This document shows, in pieces, positions 7,406 to 14,882 of a stretch of 64,000 bases of DNA. Source of the DNA: Syntrophaceae bacterium (GTDB taxonomy: Bacteria; Desulfobacterota; Syntrophia; Syntrophales; UBA2192); NCBI GenBank assembly GCA_013177795.1, contig JABLXY010000003.1, positions 537,244 through 601,243 of the forward strand. The letters are read 5' to 3'. The notes beneath the pieces were generated by a model. The model was given only the letters and a program-made list of their open reading frames with translations. It was not told where the DNA came from and made no database searches. Positions within the stretch are counted from its first letter, which is position 1; the number at the start of each line of letters is the position of its first letter. The translations under genes and the position numbers were made by a program.

Positions 7406-8010
7406 CCGGAGCAGACGAAAAGAACAGGAATGCTGTCTTCTGCCGCGGCGACAGCATGCGCCCCCTGTTTCGGCCGGGAGACCGCATTGTCTTCGTCCTC
7501 TGCCGGGTCGAAGAGCTGCGGAGGGGCGATGTCATCATCTTCACGCCGCCGGGGGGGGAGGAGCGGGTCGTCCACCGCGTCGTGTCCATCGATCGTCACG
7601 GGGTCCGGACACGGGGAGACGCGAATCCGCATGCGGACCCTTGGGACGTGAGGCAGGAGGAACTCGTCGGCCGCGCCGTGGCCATCGAGCGCGGCGGCAG
7701 GGTGCTCCCCGTCGTGGGCGGCCGGGCGGGGCACCTCATCGCCTCCTGTATTCGTATGGTCAGGAAGGCGGATCACATCGCATCCCACGTGCTGAGTCCC
7801 TGCTACCGGGGGCTGGCCCGCAGCGGGCTCTTTCGGGCCATGCTTCCCGCCGCCCTGAGGCCGCGGGTCGTCACCTTCGAGCGGGAGGGAACCCGGGAGA
7901 TGCAGCTGTTCCTTGGGAGGCGCGTCATCGGGCGGCGCCCCGCTGGCGCCGGCGCGTGGACCATCCGCCGGCCTTTTCGTATCTTTGTCGATGAGCGGGC
8001 CCTGCCGTGA
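7402..8010 (+). CDS. S26-type signal-peptidase-like protein
   Basis: 202 residues, starting in an ATGA overlap with the preceding gene. CRGDSMRPLFRPGD carries the nucleophilic serine motif (S18), RRGDVIIF is the second conserved box, and ERVVHRVV puts a histidine (H58) where bacterial type I signal peptidases have lysine. This Ser/His layout is that of the S26B (SipW/Sec11/archaeal) branch. There is no clear N-terminal membrane anchor. Roughly the last 100 residues form an additional domain of unknown role. S24/S26 proteins recur in RiPP operons with HPrK-like and nucleotidyltransferase genes. Leader removal is a plausible role here because the exporter lacks a peptidase domain; this is inference. 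Confidence 0.8.
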   Translation: MTGADEKNRNAVFCRGDSMRPLFRPGDRIVFVLCRVEELRRGDVIIFTPPGGEERVVHRVVSIDRHGVRTRGDANPHADPWDVRQEELVGRAVAIERGGRVLPVVGGRAGHLIASCIRMVRKADHIASHVLSPCYRGLARSGLFRAMLPAALRPRVVTFEREGTREMQLFLGRRVIGRRPAGAGAWTIRRPFRIFVDERALP

Positions 8011-8017
8011 AGAAAAT

Positions 8018-8081
8018 GGGGACAGTCCCCCTTTTTGGCGGCATGATTCTGGCACCGAACTAAATCAAAGGGACAGTCCCC
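8018..8081. repeat. Pair of REP palindromes before the ABC transporter
   Basis: GGGGACAGTCCCC at 8018-8030 and GGGACAGTCCCC at 8070-8081 are about 40 bp apart, both followed by T-runs. The spacing is that of a REPIN-like doublet. The pair lies between the S26-like gene and the ABC transporter and, with the T-runs, could attenuate transcription between them. Confidence 0.75.
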
Positions 8082-8096
8082 TTTTTCCGTCTAGCC

Positions 8097-9953
8097 ATGA
8101 AAACCTGGATTGAATATCTTAGAAGCGGGCTTGCGCGAAAGGCGCCGGAGGACCGGCTCGCCGAGGGGAAGACCTCTGCGGGCATCGTCGAGAACCTGCG
8201 CCGGCACCTCCCCTTCTTCCGCCGGCACTGGAAGAAGGCGTCCCTGGGCGCAGGCTTCATCCTCCTCAACGCCGCGATGGCCTTCCCCATGCCGCTCGTC
8301 TCGCGCTTCGTCATCGACGACGTCATCCTGGGCAGGCAGCTGGCGCTCCTGCCCTGGGTGCTGCTCGTCATGGCAACCCTGGCGCTGTTCACGCGCGCCG
8401 CGGGCCTTTTCCAGAGCTGGTTCTTCCTTCGCTACAGCCAGGAGATCACCCTGGACATCCAGAAGCAGGTGCTGGACCACTCCTTCAGCCTGCCCAAGGC
8501 CTTCTTCGACCGCAACCAGGCGGGTTACCTCATGGCCCGCATGACGGGCGACATCGGCGGCGTGACCTGGTTCCTCTCGGGCAGCCTCGTGGGCATCCTC
8601 ACGAACATCCTGTATTTCGTGGGCGGGCTCGCCCTCCTGCTCTGGCTGGAGTGGCGGCTCGCGCTGGCGGCCCTGGCCGCCGTGCCGGTCTACCTCTTTG
8701 CCCTGCGGCGCTTCTCCGACCGGATGCACGCCCTGAACCACGCGGGCAACGAGGAGAACGCCCGGTACATGAGCGGCTTCCAGGAAACACTCGACGCCAT
8801 CCCTCTCGTCAAGGCCTTCGCCGCCGAGGATCGGGCCGTCGGGAAGATCATGGCCGGCCTGCGCGGGGTGTTCCGGCTGTCGGCGGAGCGCTCCGTCGTG
8901 GCATCCGTGACCGGCCTCGCCCTCTCGTCGACGCCCAGCCTCGTGAACTTCGGCGTCTTCGCCGTGGGCGCCTGGTGGGTCATCACGGGGCACTGGAGCC
9001 TGGGTTCCCTCTTCGCCTTCCAGGCCTACCTCGGCCGCGTCTTCGGACCCGCGCAGTCGCTCGCCTCGACGGGGCTGCAGATGCAGAGCATCCGGGCCTC
9101 GCTCGAGCGGCTCACGGCACTGCTCGACGTCGCGCCGGAAACGGGGGGCGGGCATCGGGTCGAGTCCCTCCGAGGCGAGGTGGAGTTCCGCGATGTCTCC
9201 TTCGCCTACGACCCGGCGAACCCCGTCCTGAAGGGCGTCAGCTTCCACGTGCGGGCGGGCGAGCGCGTCGCCGTCGTGGGGCCCAGCGGCGCGGGCAAGA
9301 CGACGCTGCTCGGCTTGCTGCTGCGCTTCTACGCCCCGACGGGGGGCGAGGTACTCTACGACGGCAGGCCCGCCGCGGACTACGACGTCCGGTCGCTCAG
9401 GCAGCGGATCGGCTACGTCGCGCAGAGCCCGGCCCTGCTGTCCGGCACCATCGGCGAGAACCTCCGCTACGGAAACCCCGGGGCGACGGACGGGGAGATC
9501 GCCCGCGCGGCCCGAGTGGCGGGCATCCACGATTTCATCGAAAGCCTGCCCGACGGCTACGGCGCCAAGCTGGGCGAGAAAGGCGTGAACCTCTCCGAGG
9601 GGCAGAGGCAGCGCCTGGCCATTGCAAGGGCCCTCGTGAAGAACCCGGACATCCTCGTTCTCGACGAACCCACGGCGGCCCTCGACGCCCCGACGGAGAA
9701 GTCCATCATCGAGGCGCTGCCCCGCGAGACGCGCGGCAAGACGATTTTCGTCGCGGCCCACCGGCTCTCGACGCTCATCGGCTGCGACCGCATCCTCGTG
9801 CTGAATGAAAACCGCCTCGTTGCCGCCGGGACGCACGCGGAGCTCATGCGGTCGTGCGAGACCTACCGCGCGCTGTTCGGCGGCCAGCTCATCCCCGAGG
9901 GGAAGGGCAAGGTGATTCCCTATGAAAGTTTCCGTCGTCATACCCGTCCATAA
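8097..9953 (+). CDS. ABC exporter (fused membrane and ATPase domains)
   Basis: 618 residues. An N-terminal six-helix membrane domain spans about residues 45-330. The ATPase domain follows: Walker A GPSGAGKT at 395-402, signature LSEGQRQRLAIARAL, Walker B ILVLDEPTAALD and a switch histidine in VAAHRLSTL. This is the layout of homodimeric exporters of lipids, drugs and peptides. No N-terminal C39 peptidase domain is present, so leader cleavage must come from elsewhere, for example the S26-like protein. Its place in the operon makes it the likely exporter of the modified Cys-rich peptide. No clear ribosome-binding site precedes ATG 8097, perhaps because REP sequences occupy the leader. The end overlaps the next gene by 32 bp. 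Confidence 0.9.
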   Translation: MKTWIEYLRSGLARKAPEDRLAEGKTSAGIVENLRRHLPFFRRHWKKASLGAGFILLNAAMAFPMPLVSRFVIDDVILGRQLALLPWVLLVMATLALFTRAAGLFQSWFFLRYSQEITLDIQKQVLDHSFSLPKAFFDRNQAGYLMARMTGDIGGVTWFLSGSLVGILTNILYFVGGLALLLWLEWRLALAALAAVPVYLFALRRFSDRMHALNHAGNEENARYMSGFQETLDAIPLVKAFAAEDRAVGKIMAGLRGVFRLSAERSVVASVTGLALSSTPSLVNFGVFAVGAWWVITGHWSLGSLFAFQAYLGRVFGPAQSLASTGLQMQSIRASLERLTALLDVAPETGGGHRVESLRGEVEFRDVSFAYDPANPVLKGVSFHVRAGERVAVVGPSGAGKTTLLGLLLRFYAPTGGEVLYDGRPAADYDVRSLRQRIGYVAQSPALLSGTIGENLRYGNPGATDGEIARAARVAGIHDFIESLPDGYGAKLGEKGVNLSEGQRQRLAIARALVKNPDILVLDEPTAALDAPTEKSIIEALPRETRGKTIFVAAHRLSTLIGCDRILVLNENRLVAAGTHAELMRSCETYRALFGGQLIPEGKGKVIPYESFRRHTRP

Positions 9954-10947
9954 CGGGGAGCGATACCTGTCGCAGGCCGTCGAGAGCGCCCTGGCGCAGA
10001 CGCACCGGGACCTGGAGCTGCTGATCGTCGACGACGGCTCGACGGACGGCAGCCGCGCCGTCGCCGAGCGCTTCGCCCGCGAGGACGCGCGCGTCCGCGT
10101 CCTTGCGCAGCCGAACCGGGGCGTGGCCGCCGCGGGGAACCGGGGCCTCGAGGAGGCCCGGGGCGAATGGGTCGCCCGCCTCGACGCGGACGACCTGTTT
10201 GTGCCCGACAAGCTGGAGAGGCAGCTGGCCTTCGTCCGGCGGCACCCCGACGTGCGCATCGCGGGCACCCTGGGGCACTTCATCGACGCGAGGGGCCGCG
10301 TGCTCGGCCTCGTGAACGGCGAAGGGCCTTTCACGAGGGCCGAGTTCGAGGCGATGGCGGCCCGGGGAGAGCCCGTGTTTTTCGTCCACTCCTCGACGCT
10401 CATGCACCGGGAAACCGTTCTTGCCATCGGCGGCTACCGCGAGCGGTTCATCCAGGCCGAGGACATCGACCTGTGGCTCCGGATGGCCGAGAGGGGGCAC
10501 CTGCTGCTGAAGATGCCGGAGCCGCTCGTGCTGTACCGGCTGCACGCAGAGTCGCTCACGATGTCGCGAAACGCCGAGCAGAAACTCCAGCACCGCTGGG
10601 TCATGGCCTGCGCCGGGGCGAGGGGGAAGGGAAGGGAAGAGCCCTCGCTCGAGGCGTTTCTCCAATCCGAGAGGCGCAGGCCCTGGCCCGACCGTGTGCA
10701 CGGGGGCCGCCGGGAGGCGGGCGAGCGCCTCTACCAGCGCGCGGCCCTGCACTACGCCTGCGGCCGCTGGGCAGCGCTTGCGGCCTGCCTGTGCCTTGCC
10801 GCCTGCCTCAACCCCCGGCACGTGATTCCGCGGCTCTGGGACCGCAAGCTCGGCCCCGCGCTTGAGAGGCACCTGCCCGGTGAAACCCCAGTCCCGATTC
10901 CCCTGGCCGGGCGAGAGGAGGCCTGCCGGCATGCGCCCGGAACATGA
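9922..10947 (+). CDS. Family 2 glycosyltransferase
   Basis: 341 residues. The N-terminus VSVVIPVHNGERYLSQAVES and VDDGSTDGS form the GT-A nucleotide-sugar-binding fold; LDADDLF near residue 90 supplies the DxD metal ligand. Later motifs (GGYRERFIQAEDIDLWLRM) are typical of inverting GT2 enzymes. The ~100-residue C-terminal helical tail has a hydrophobic patch (ALAACLCLAACLN) that may touch the membrane. The gene overlaps the exporter gene and the next gene, so it belongs to the peptide operon. It could glycosylate the peptide or prepare a lipid-linked sugar for the membrane protein at 2478-4169; neither is shown. Confidence 0.88.
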   Translation: MKVSVVIPVHNGERYLSQAVESALAQTHRDLELLIVDDGSTDGSRAVAERFAREDARVRVLAQPNRGVAAAGNRGLEEARGEWVARLDADDLFVPDKLERQLAFVRRHPDVRIAGTLGHFIDARGRVLGLVNGEGPFTRAEFEAMAARGEPVFFVHSSTLMHRETVLAIGGYRERFIQAEDIDLWLRMAERGHLLLKMPEPLVLYRLHAESLTMSRNAEQKLQHRWVMACAGARGKGREEPSLEAFLQSERRRPWPDRVHGGRREAGERLYQRAALHYACGRWAALAACLCLAACLNPRHVIPRLWDRKLGPALERHLPGETPVPIPLAGREEACRHAPGT

Positions 10948-12100
10948 GCTTCTGCTCTTCTGCGTCAGGTCCGCATTGCAGGGGAATGGGGCCGGGTCGA
11001 TGACGTTCCTTCCGGAGGGATTCGACTGGAACCGTTTCTTGCGGCTCTGCGAGTGGCACAACGTGGCCCCGCTTGTCTGCCGGGTCCTTCCAACCGTTGT
11101 GAATGGTGCCGTATCGCCTGCCGCCGTGGACCGCCTCCGCGGGCTTTCTCACGGGAACACGGCGCGCTCGCTGTTCCTGGTGACGGAGCTGTCGCGCATC
11201 CTGGGCGCCCTCGAGGCCTCCGGCGTTCCCGCTTACCCCTTCAAGGGCCCCGCCCTGTCCGTCCTGCTCCACGGAGACCCGGCACGCCGGCAGTCGAAGG
11301 ACCTGGATATCCTGGTTCCCAGAGAAAAACTCCGATGGGCCATCAAGGCCCTCGACGCGCTGGGGTACAGGGCACAAGGCGCAAGGGAGGGGGTGCGGCT
11401 TGCGGCCCACCGGCAAGCCGAGTACGAGACGGCCCTCCTGCGCCGCGACGGGAGGCTCCAGGTCGAGCTGCAGTGGGCCGTCGTCCCGGCCTATTTCGGC
11501 TTCGACCACGAAAGGCTGGGCATCTGGTCCAGGCTCGAGGCGAGAGCGTGGAACGGGAGCGCCTTTCCCGTCCTGCCGCCGGAGGAGTCGCTCCTGCTGC
11601 TCTGCGTCCACGGTGCCAAGCACCTCTGGTGCAAGCTGGGGTGGGTCTGCGACGTGGCGGGCCTGCTCGCATCGCCGGCACCCCCGGATTTCCGACGGGC
11701 CCTCGAGCTTGCGGAGCGTTGCGGCGTGAAGCGGCTCCTTCTGCTGGGGCTTCTCCTGGCCGGGCGCCTGGCGGGGGCGCGCCTGCCGCGGGAGGTCTCG
11801 GACCGGATCGAGGCGGACCTCATGGTCCTGGCCCTGGCCCGGCAGGCCCTGGCCGTCATCGCGTCGACGCCGGTGAACCCCGACGCGGACCCGGCGCGAT
11901 ACCTCTTCTACCTGAAAGCGAAAGACTGCCGGCGGGATCAGCTCCTCTTCGCGGGAAGGCTCCTGGCGACCCTGGCCGCCGGCGAGTGGAACCCGGCAGC
12001 CCTGCCCGACATGCTCGCGCCCCTCTACTACCTCGCCAGGCCCATCCACATGGCCGCCCGCCACGGCACGCCGGTCCTTCGGGCCCTGGCCCGCCGGTGA
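10931..12100 (+). CDS. Nucleotidyltransferase-fold protein (NTP_transf_5-like)
   Basis: 389 residues from ATG 10931, overlapping the glycosyltransferase end by 17 bp. FKGPALSVLLHGDPARRQSKDLDILVP contains the polymerase-beta-like nucleotidyltransferase motif, with the Asp-x-Asp pair in KDLDILV. The rest is mostly helical. Proteins of this type accompany PqqD, HPrK-like and S24/S26 proteins in lasso-peptide and other RiPP clusters, where their function is not settled. It is the last gene of the operon; a REP palindrome follows the stop after 17 bp. Confidence 0.8.
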   Translation: MRPEHELLLFCVRSALQGNGAGSMTFLPEGFDWNRFLRLCEWHNVAPLVCRVLPTVVNGAVSPAAVDRLRGLSHGNTARSLFLVTELSRILGALEASGVPAYPFKGPALSVLLHGDPARRQSKDLDILVPREKLRWAIKALDALGYRAQGAREGVRLAAHRQAEYETALLRRDGRLQVELQWAVVPAYFGFDHERLGIWSRLEARAWNGSAFPVLPPEESLLLLCVHGAKHLWCKLGWVCDVAGLLASPAPPDFRRALELAERCGVKRLLLLGLLLAGRLAGARLPREVSDRIEADLMVLALARQALAVIASTPVNPDADPARYLFYLKAKDCRRDQLLFAGRLLATLAAGEWNPAALPDMLAPLYYLARPIHMAARHGTPVLRALARR

Positions 12101-12117
12101 AGAACAATGCAAAAAAT

Positions 12118-12130
12118 GGGGACAGTCCCC
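12118..12130. repeat. REP palindrome on the left of the REP transposase
   Basis: GGGGACAGTCCCC preceded by an A-run and AT. It lies between the end of the peptide operon and the REP-associated transposase, and forms a pair with the palindrome at 12808-12836 on the other side of that gene. Confidence 0.8.
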
Positions 12131-12156
12131 ATGTTCGTGCCGAGGTGAAAGACAAG

Positions 12157-12813
12157 ATGCCGAGAACCGCGAGGAGACTGGAGGGCGGACTGATCTATCA
12201 TGTCATCAACCGCGGGAACGACGGAAAGACCGTGTTTCACAAGAGAGCCGATTATGCGAGTTTTCTGGATTTGATGGTTACGGCGAAAGAGCGCTGTCCG
12301 CTAAAGCTATTTGCCTTTTGCCTCATGCCGAATCATTTTCATTTCGTCGTCTCGCCTGACGATGGGGACATGCTGAGTTCCTGGATGCAGTGGTTGATGA
12401 CGACACACGTCCGTCGTTATAATCAGCACTACGAACGATGCGGGCATCTCTGGCAGGGAAGATTCAAGAACTTCCCCGTTCAGGACGATGAGTATCTGCT
12501 CGTTCTGATGCGGTACGTGGAAGGCAACCCCGTTCGTTCCGGGCTGGTTTCGACTGCGCGGGACTGGCCATGGTCCTCCCACGGAGAGAATGCTGGGGAC
12601 TTGCCGAGACACTTGACGGACCCGTGCCCACGGGTCCTGCCGCAGAACTGGACGCGGTACGTCGACACCCCCTGGTCGGGTTCGACGCTCGAAGACATCA
12701 GAAAGTGCGTGAACCGTCAAAGACCCTTCGGAGCGACCGACTGGAAAACAGAAATCAGCCGGAAACTCGATCTGAAGTCGACAGCCAGGCCAAGAGGGCG
12801 ACCCAGAAAATAA
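12157..12813 (+). CDS. REP-associated tyrosine transposase (RAYT, Y1 family)
   Basis: 218 residues from ATG 12157 (GTG 12145 also possible). YHVINRGNDGKTVF at the N-terminus and CLMPNHFHFVV carry the HUH metal-binding motif of IS200-like Y1 transposases; the catalytic tyrosine is probably one of the tyrosines in YNQHYERCGHLWQGRFK or in MRYVEGNPVR. REP-associated members cut and join single-stranded REP hairpins. Palindromes of the expected type flank it on both sides, and others lie 4-5 kb upstream. The TAA stop lies inside the right-hand palindrome. The gene looks intact and is likely the mobiliser of these repeats. Confidence 0.9.
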   Translation: MPRTARRLEGGLIYHVINRGNDGKTVFHKRADYASFLDLMVTAKERCPLKLFAFCLMPNHFHFVVSPDDGDMLSSWMQWLMTTHVRRYNQHYERCGHLWQGRFKNFPVQDDEYLLVLMRYVEGNPVRSGLVSTARDWPWSSHGENAGDLPRHLTDPCPRVLPQNWTRYVDTPWSGSTLEDIRKCVNRQRPFGATDWKTEISRKLDLKSTARPRGRPRK

Positions 12814-12836
12814 ATAGGGACTGTCCCCATTTATTT
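12808..12836. repeat. 29-bp REP palindrome shared by two convergent genes
   Basis: AAATAAAT, then a GGGACTGTCCCC core, then ATTTATTT form a nearly perfect palindrome. The left arm contains the TAA stop of the transposase (12811-12813) and the right arm contains the stop of mobA on the opposite strand (12831-12833). It could act as a bidirectional terminator-like hairpin. Confidence 0.82.
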
Positions 12837-13436
12837 CGCGGGCGAATGCGCCTCCAGGTCGCCGGGGCGATTGAGATTGGCGAACAGCCTCCCCTCGGGG
12901 TCGAACCGGCGGATTTCCTCGACGCGGATTTCCCGGGTCCTGAATTTCCGAAACAGCAGGGACACCTTGAGCTCGCCCCTCTCGATCTGCGATTCGATGA
13001 CGGGGAGGCACGCGCGGGAATAGACCGCGTGGAGCGACTCGAAACCGTTGGGGGTGACGGGGACCACCAGGTCGTAGCCCTGTGCCTGTTCGATCATGTA
13101 CCGGATGAATTCCCCGTTCAGGTGGGGCATATCGCAGGCCGAGACGAAGGCCTGACCGCAGGTCGCGTGGAGGAGCCCCGCGTGGATGCCCCCCAGGGGC
13201 CCCCTGTCGCGGAAGATGTCGGTGACGATCCGGGCGTCGAACTCCAGGTAGTCGAGCGGGGTGTTCGTGGAGATCACGATCTCGGAGAAGAGCGTGCGGT
13301 ACACCCCAAGGGTCCGGTCGATGAGACGCTCGCCCCCGACCTCGAGGAAGGCCTTGTTGATGCCTCCCATGCGGCTCGCCCTGCCTCCGGCGAGAATGAT
13401 GCCGGTCAGTTCCTGCAAGGACGTATCCCCCCTCAC
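12831..13436 (-). CDS. mobA: Molybdenum cofactor guanylyltransferase
   Basis: 201 residues with a GTG start at 13436. GIILAGGRASRMGGINKAFLEV is the nucleotide-binding loop of MobA/IspD-type nucleotidyltransferases, and VSACDMPHL holds the metal-binding Asp. MobA transfers GMP from GTP to molybdopterin to make the guanine dinucleotide cofactor used by many anaerobic oxidoreductases. PVTPNGFESLHAVYSRAC is also typical. The last residues (HSPAK) and stop run into the REP palindrome, so the native C-terminus may have been altered slightly. It is followed upstream by the Fe-ADH gene on the same strand after about 45 bp. Confidence 0.88.
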   Translation of the reverse strand: MRGDTSLQELTGIILAGGRASRMGGINKAFLEVGGERLIDRTLGVYRTLFSEIVISTNTPLDYLEFDARIVTDIFRDRGPLGGIHAGLLHATCGQAFVSACDMPHLNGEFIRYMIEQAQGYDLVVPVTPNGFESLHAVYSRACLPVIESQIERGELKVSLLFRKFRTREIRVEEIRRFDPEGRLFANLNRPGDLEAHSPAK

Positions 13437-13442
13437 CTCAAT

Positions 13443-13463
13443 CCTCTCCCGCCAAGGGAGAGG
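13443..13463 (-). terminator. Hairpin between Fe-ADH and mobA
   Basis: CCTCTCCC at 13443-13450 pairs with GGGAGAGG at 13456-13463 around a five-base loop. No clear T-run follows on the minus strand, so this is a stable hairpin that may not terminate by itself. Confidence 0.35.
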
Positions 13464-13482
13464 ACGATAAAGGAAAGGTTGT

Positions 13483-14649
13483 TCAGCGGCAGTGGTTCAG
13501 GACGTCGACGATGACCTCCCTCGTGTAGTCCTTGAGCCTCCAGGTCTTTGCGAGTTCGACGGCGTTGTCGGCGATCTTCCCGATGTCGTCCTCGGGAATG
13601 CCCCCTTCCTTCAGGGACACGGGGCTCTTGATCGTGCTGAACCAGCCCCTGAGCGCTGCGATGCCCGCCGCGGCCGCCTTTGCGTCGTCCGTCTCGGCCG
13701 CCCCGAAGAACTCCCTCGCGAGACGGGCGAAACGGGCCGGCTTCTTTTTCGCCGACCAGGTCATCCAGCCCGGCAGCACGATCGAGAGGCCCGCACCGTG
13801 GGCGATGTCGTAGAGGGCCGACAGCGAGTGCTCGATCATGTGCACGGGGAACCCCACGATCCCCATGCCTGCCGTCGTCAGGCCGTTGAAGGCGAGCGTC
13901 CCCGACCACATGAAGTTCGCCCGCGCGTCGTAGTCGCGGGGATCGGCGAGCGACTTCTCCGCGGCCTCCATGATCGTTTTCATGAAGGCGTAGACCATCC
14001 GGTCCTGCAGGGGGCTCTCGCCGGGCTCCGTGTTGGTGAAGTAGCCCTCGAGCATGTGCGTGACGATGTCGACGGCGCTGTAGGCCGTGTAGGCCGGCGT
14101 GACGGTGTAGAGGACCTCCGGGTCGAGAATCGACGTCTTCGGCTGGATCAGGGGTGAGCGGACGCTGAACTTCTGGCGCGTCTCGTCGTTCGTGATGACG
14201 GCTGCGGCATTCATCTCCGAGGCGCTGGCCGACATGGTCAGGACGACGAGGACGGGCAGGGCATCCTTCACGAGTTTCGTGTAGACGAAGAACTCCCAGG
14301 GGTCGTGATCCGCCTTCACGCCGGCGGCGATTGTCTTGGCGGTGTCGATGACGCTGCCGCCGCCCACGGCGAGCACCGCGTCGACCTGCTTCGCGCGAGC
14401 CAGGGCGATGCCTTCCTTCGCCTTGGAGAGCAGGGGGTTGGACTTCACGCCGGGGAGCTCGACGACGTCGACGCCCGCCTCCTTGAGGGAGTTCAGGACC
14501 TGCTCGTAGACGCCGCTTGCCCGCACGCTCCCCATCCCGTAGACCATGAGCACCCGGCCGCCGAAGCGCTTGACCTCGGGCCCGATCTTGGCGATGGAGC
14601 CTTTCCCGAAAATGATCTTCGTGGGGTTCTCGAAAACGAAGTTCTGCAT
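13483..14649 (-). CDS. Iron-containing alcohol dehydrogenase
   Basis: 388 residues from ATG 14649. The N-terminal domain has KIIFGKGSIAKIG and AVGGGSVIDTAKTIA, the NAD(P)-binding loop of group III alcohol dehydrogenases; HMIEHSLSALYDIAHGAGLSIVLPGWM carries the histidines that bind Fe2+ together with the upstream Asp and His (AVDIVTHMLEG). It should interconvert alcohols and aldehydes or ketones with a nicotinamide cofactor. Members of this family include butanol and 1,3-propanediol dehydrogenases; the substrate cannot be read from sequence. Confidence 0.9.
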   Translation of the reverse strand: MQNFVFENPTKIIFGKGSIAKIGPEVKRFGGRVLMVYGMGSVRASGVYEQVLNSLKEAGVDVVELPGVKSNPLLSKAKEGIALARAKQVDAVLAVGGGSVIDTAKTIAAGVKADHDPWEFFVYTKLVKDALPVLVVLTMSASASEMNAAAVITNDETRQKFSVRSPLIQPKTSILDPEVLYTVTPAYTAYSAVDIVTHMLEGYFTNTEPGESPLQDRMVYAFMKTIMEAAEKSLADPRDYDARANFMWSGTLAFNGLTTAGMGIVGFPVHMIEHSLSALYDIAHGAGLSIVLPGWMTWSAKKKPARFARLAREFFGAAETDDAKAAAAGIAALRGWFSTIKSPVSLKEGGIPEDDIGKIADNAVELAKTWRLKDYTREVIVDVLNHCR

Positions 14650-14882
14650 GGTGCGCCTCCCGGAGCAGGCAACGGGCGTCAGGCAACGGGCGTTGGGAAG
14701 AGCCCTTTCGCCCCGGATTGCCTTTCGTCCGCCTGCGGCGTGATTTCCCGTTTTCTATATCTGTTAACGGCCCTCATCCGCAAGCGGGAACTTTGCGTGC
14801 GCGCCGCACCGGCCCGAGATAGGGCTTGATAAAATTCCGCCGCAGGGGTACAAAAACGCTCGATCACCTTGGAGGAAGGGAA

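Noticed and set aside
8031-8069. Possible sigma-54 site with TGGC boxes between the two REP palindromes
   Set aside because: No GC lies ten bases after either GG, so the spacing requirement fails.
8091-10427. Minus-strand open frame of 778 codons opposite the ABC exporter and GT2 genes
   Set aside because: It is a shadow of two genes with clear motifs in overlapping plus-strand frames; no domain is seen in it.
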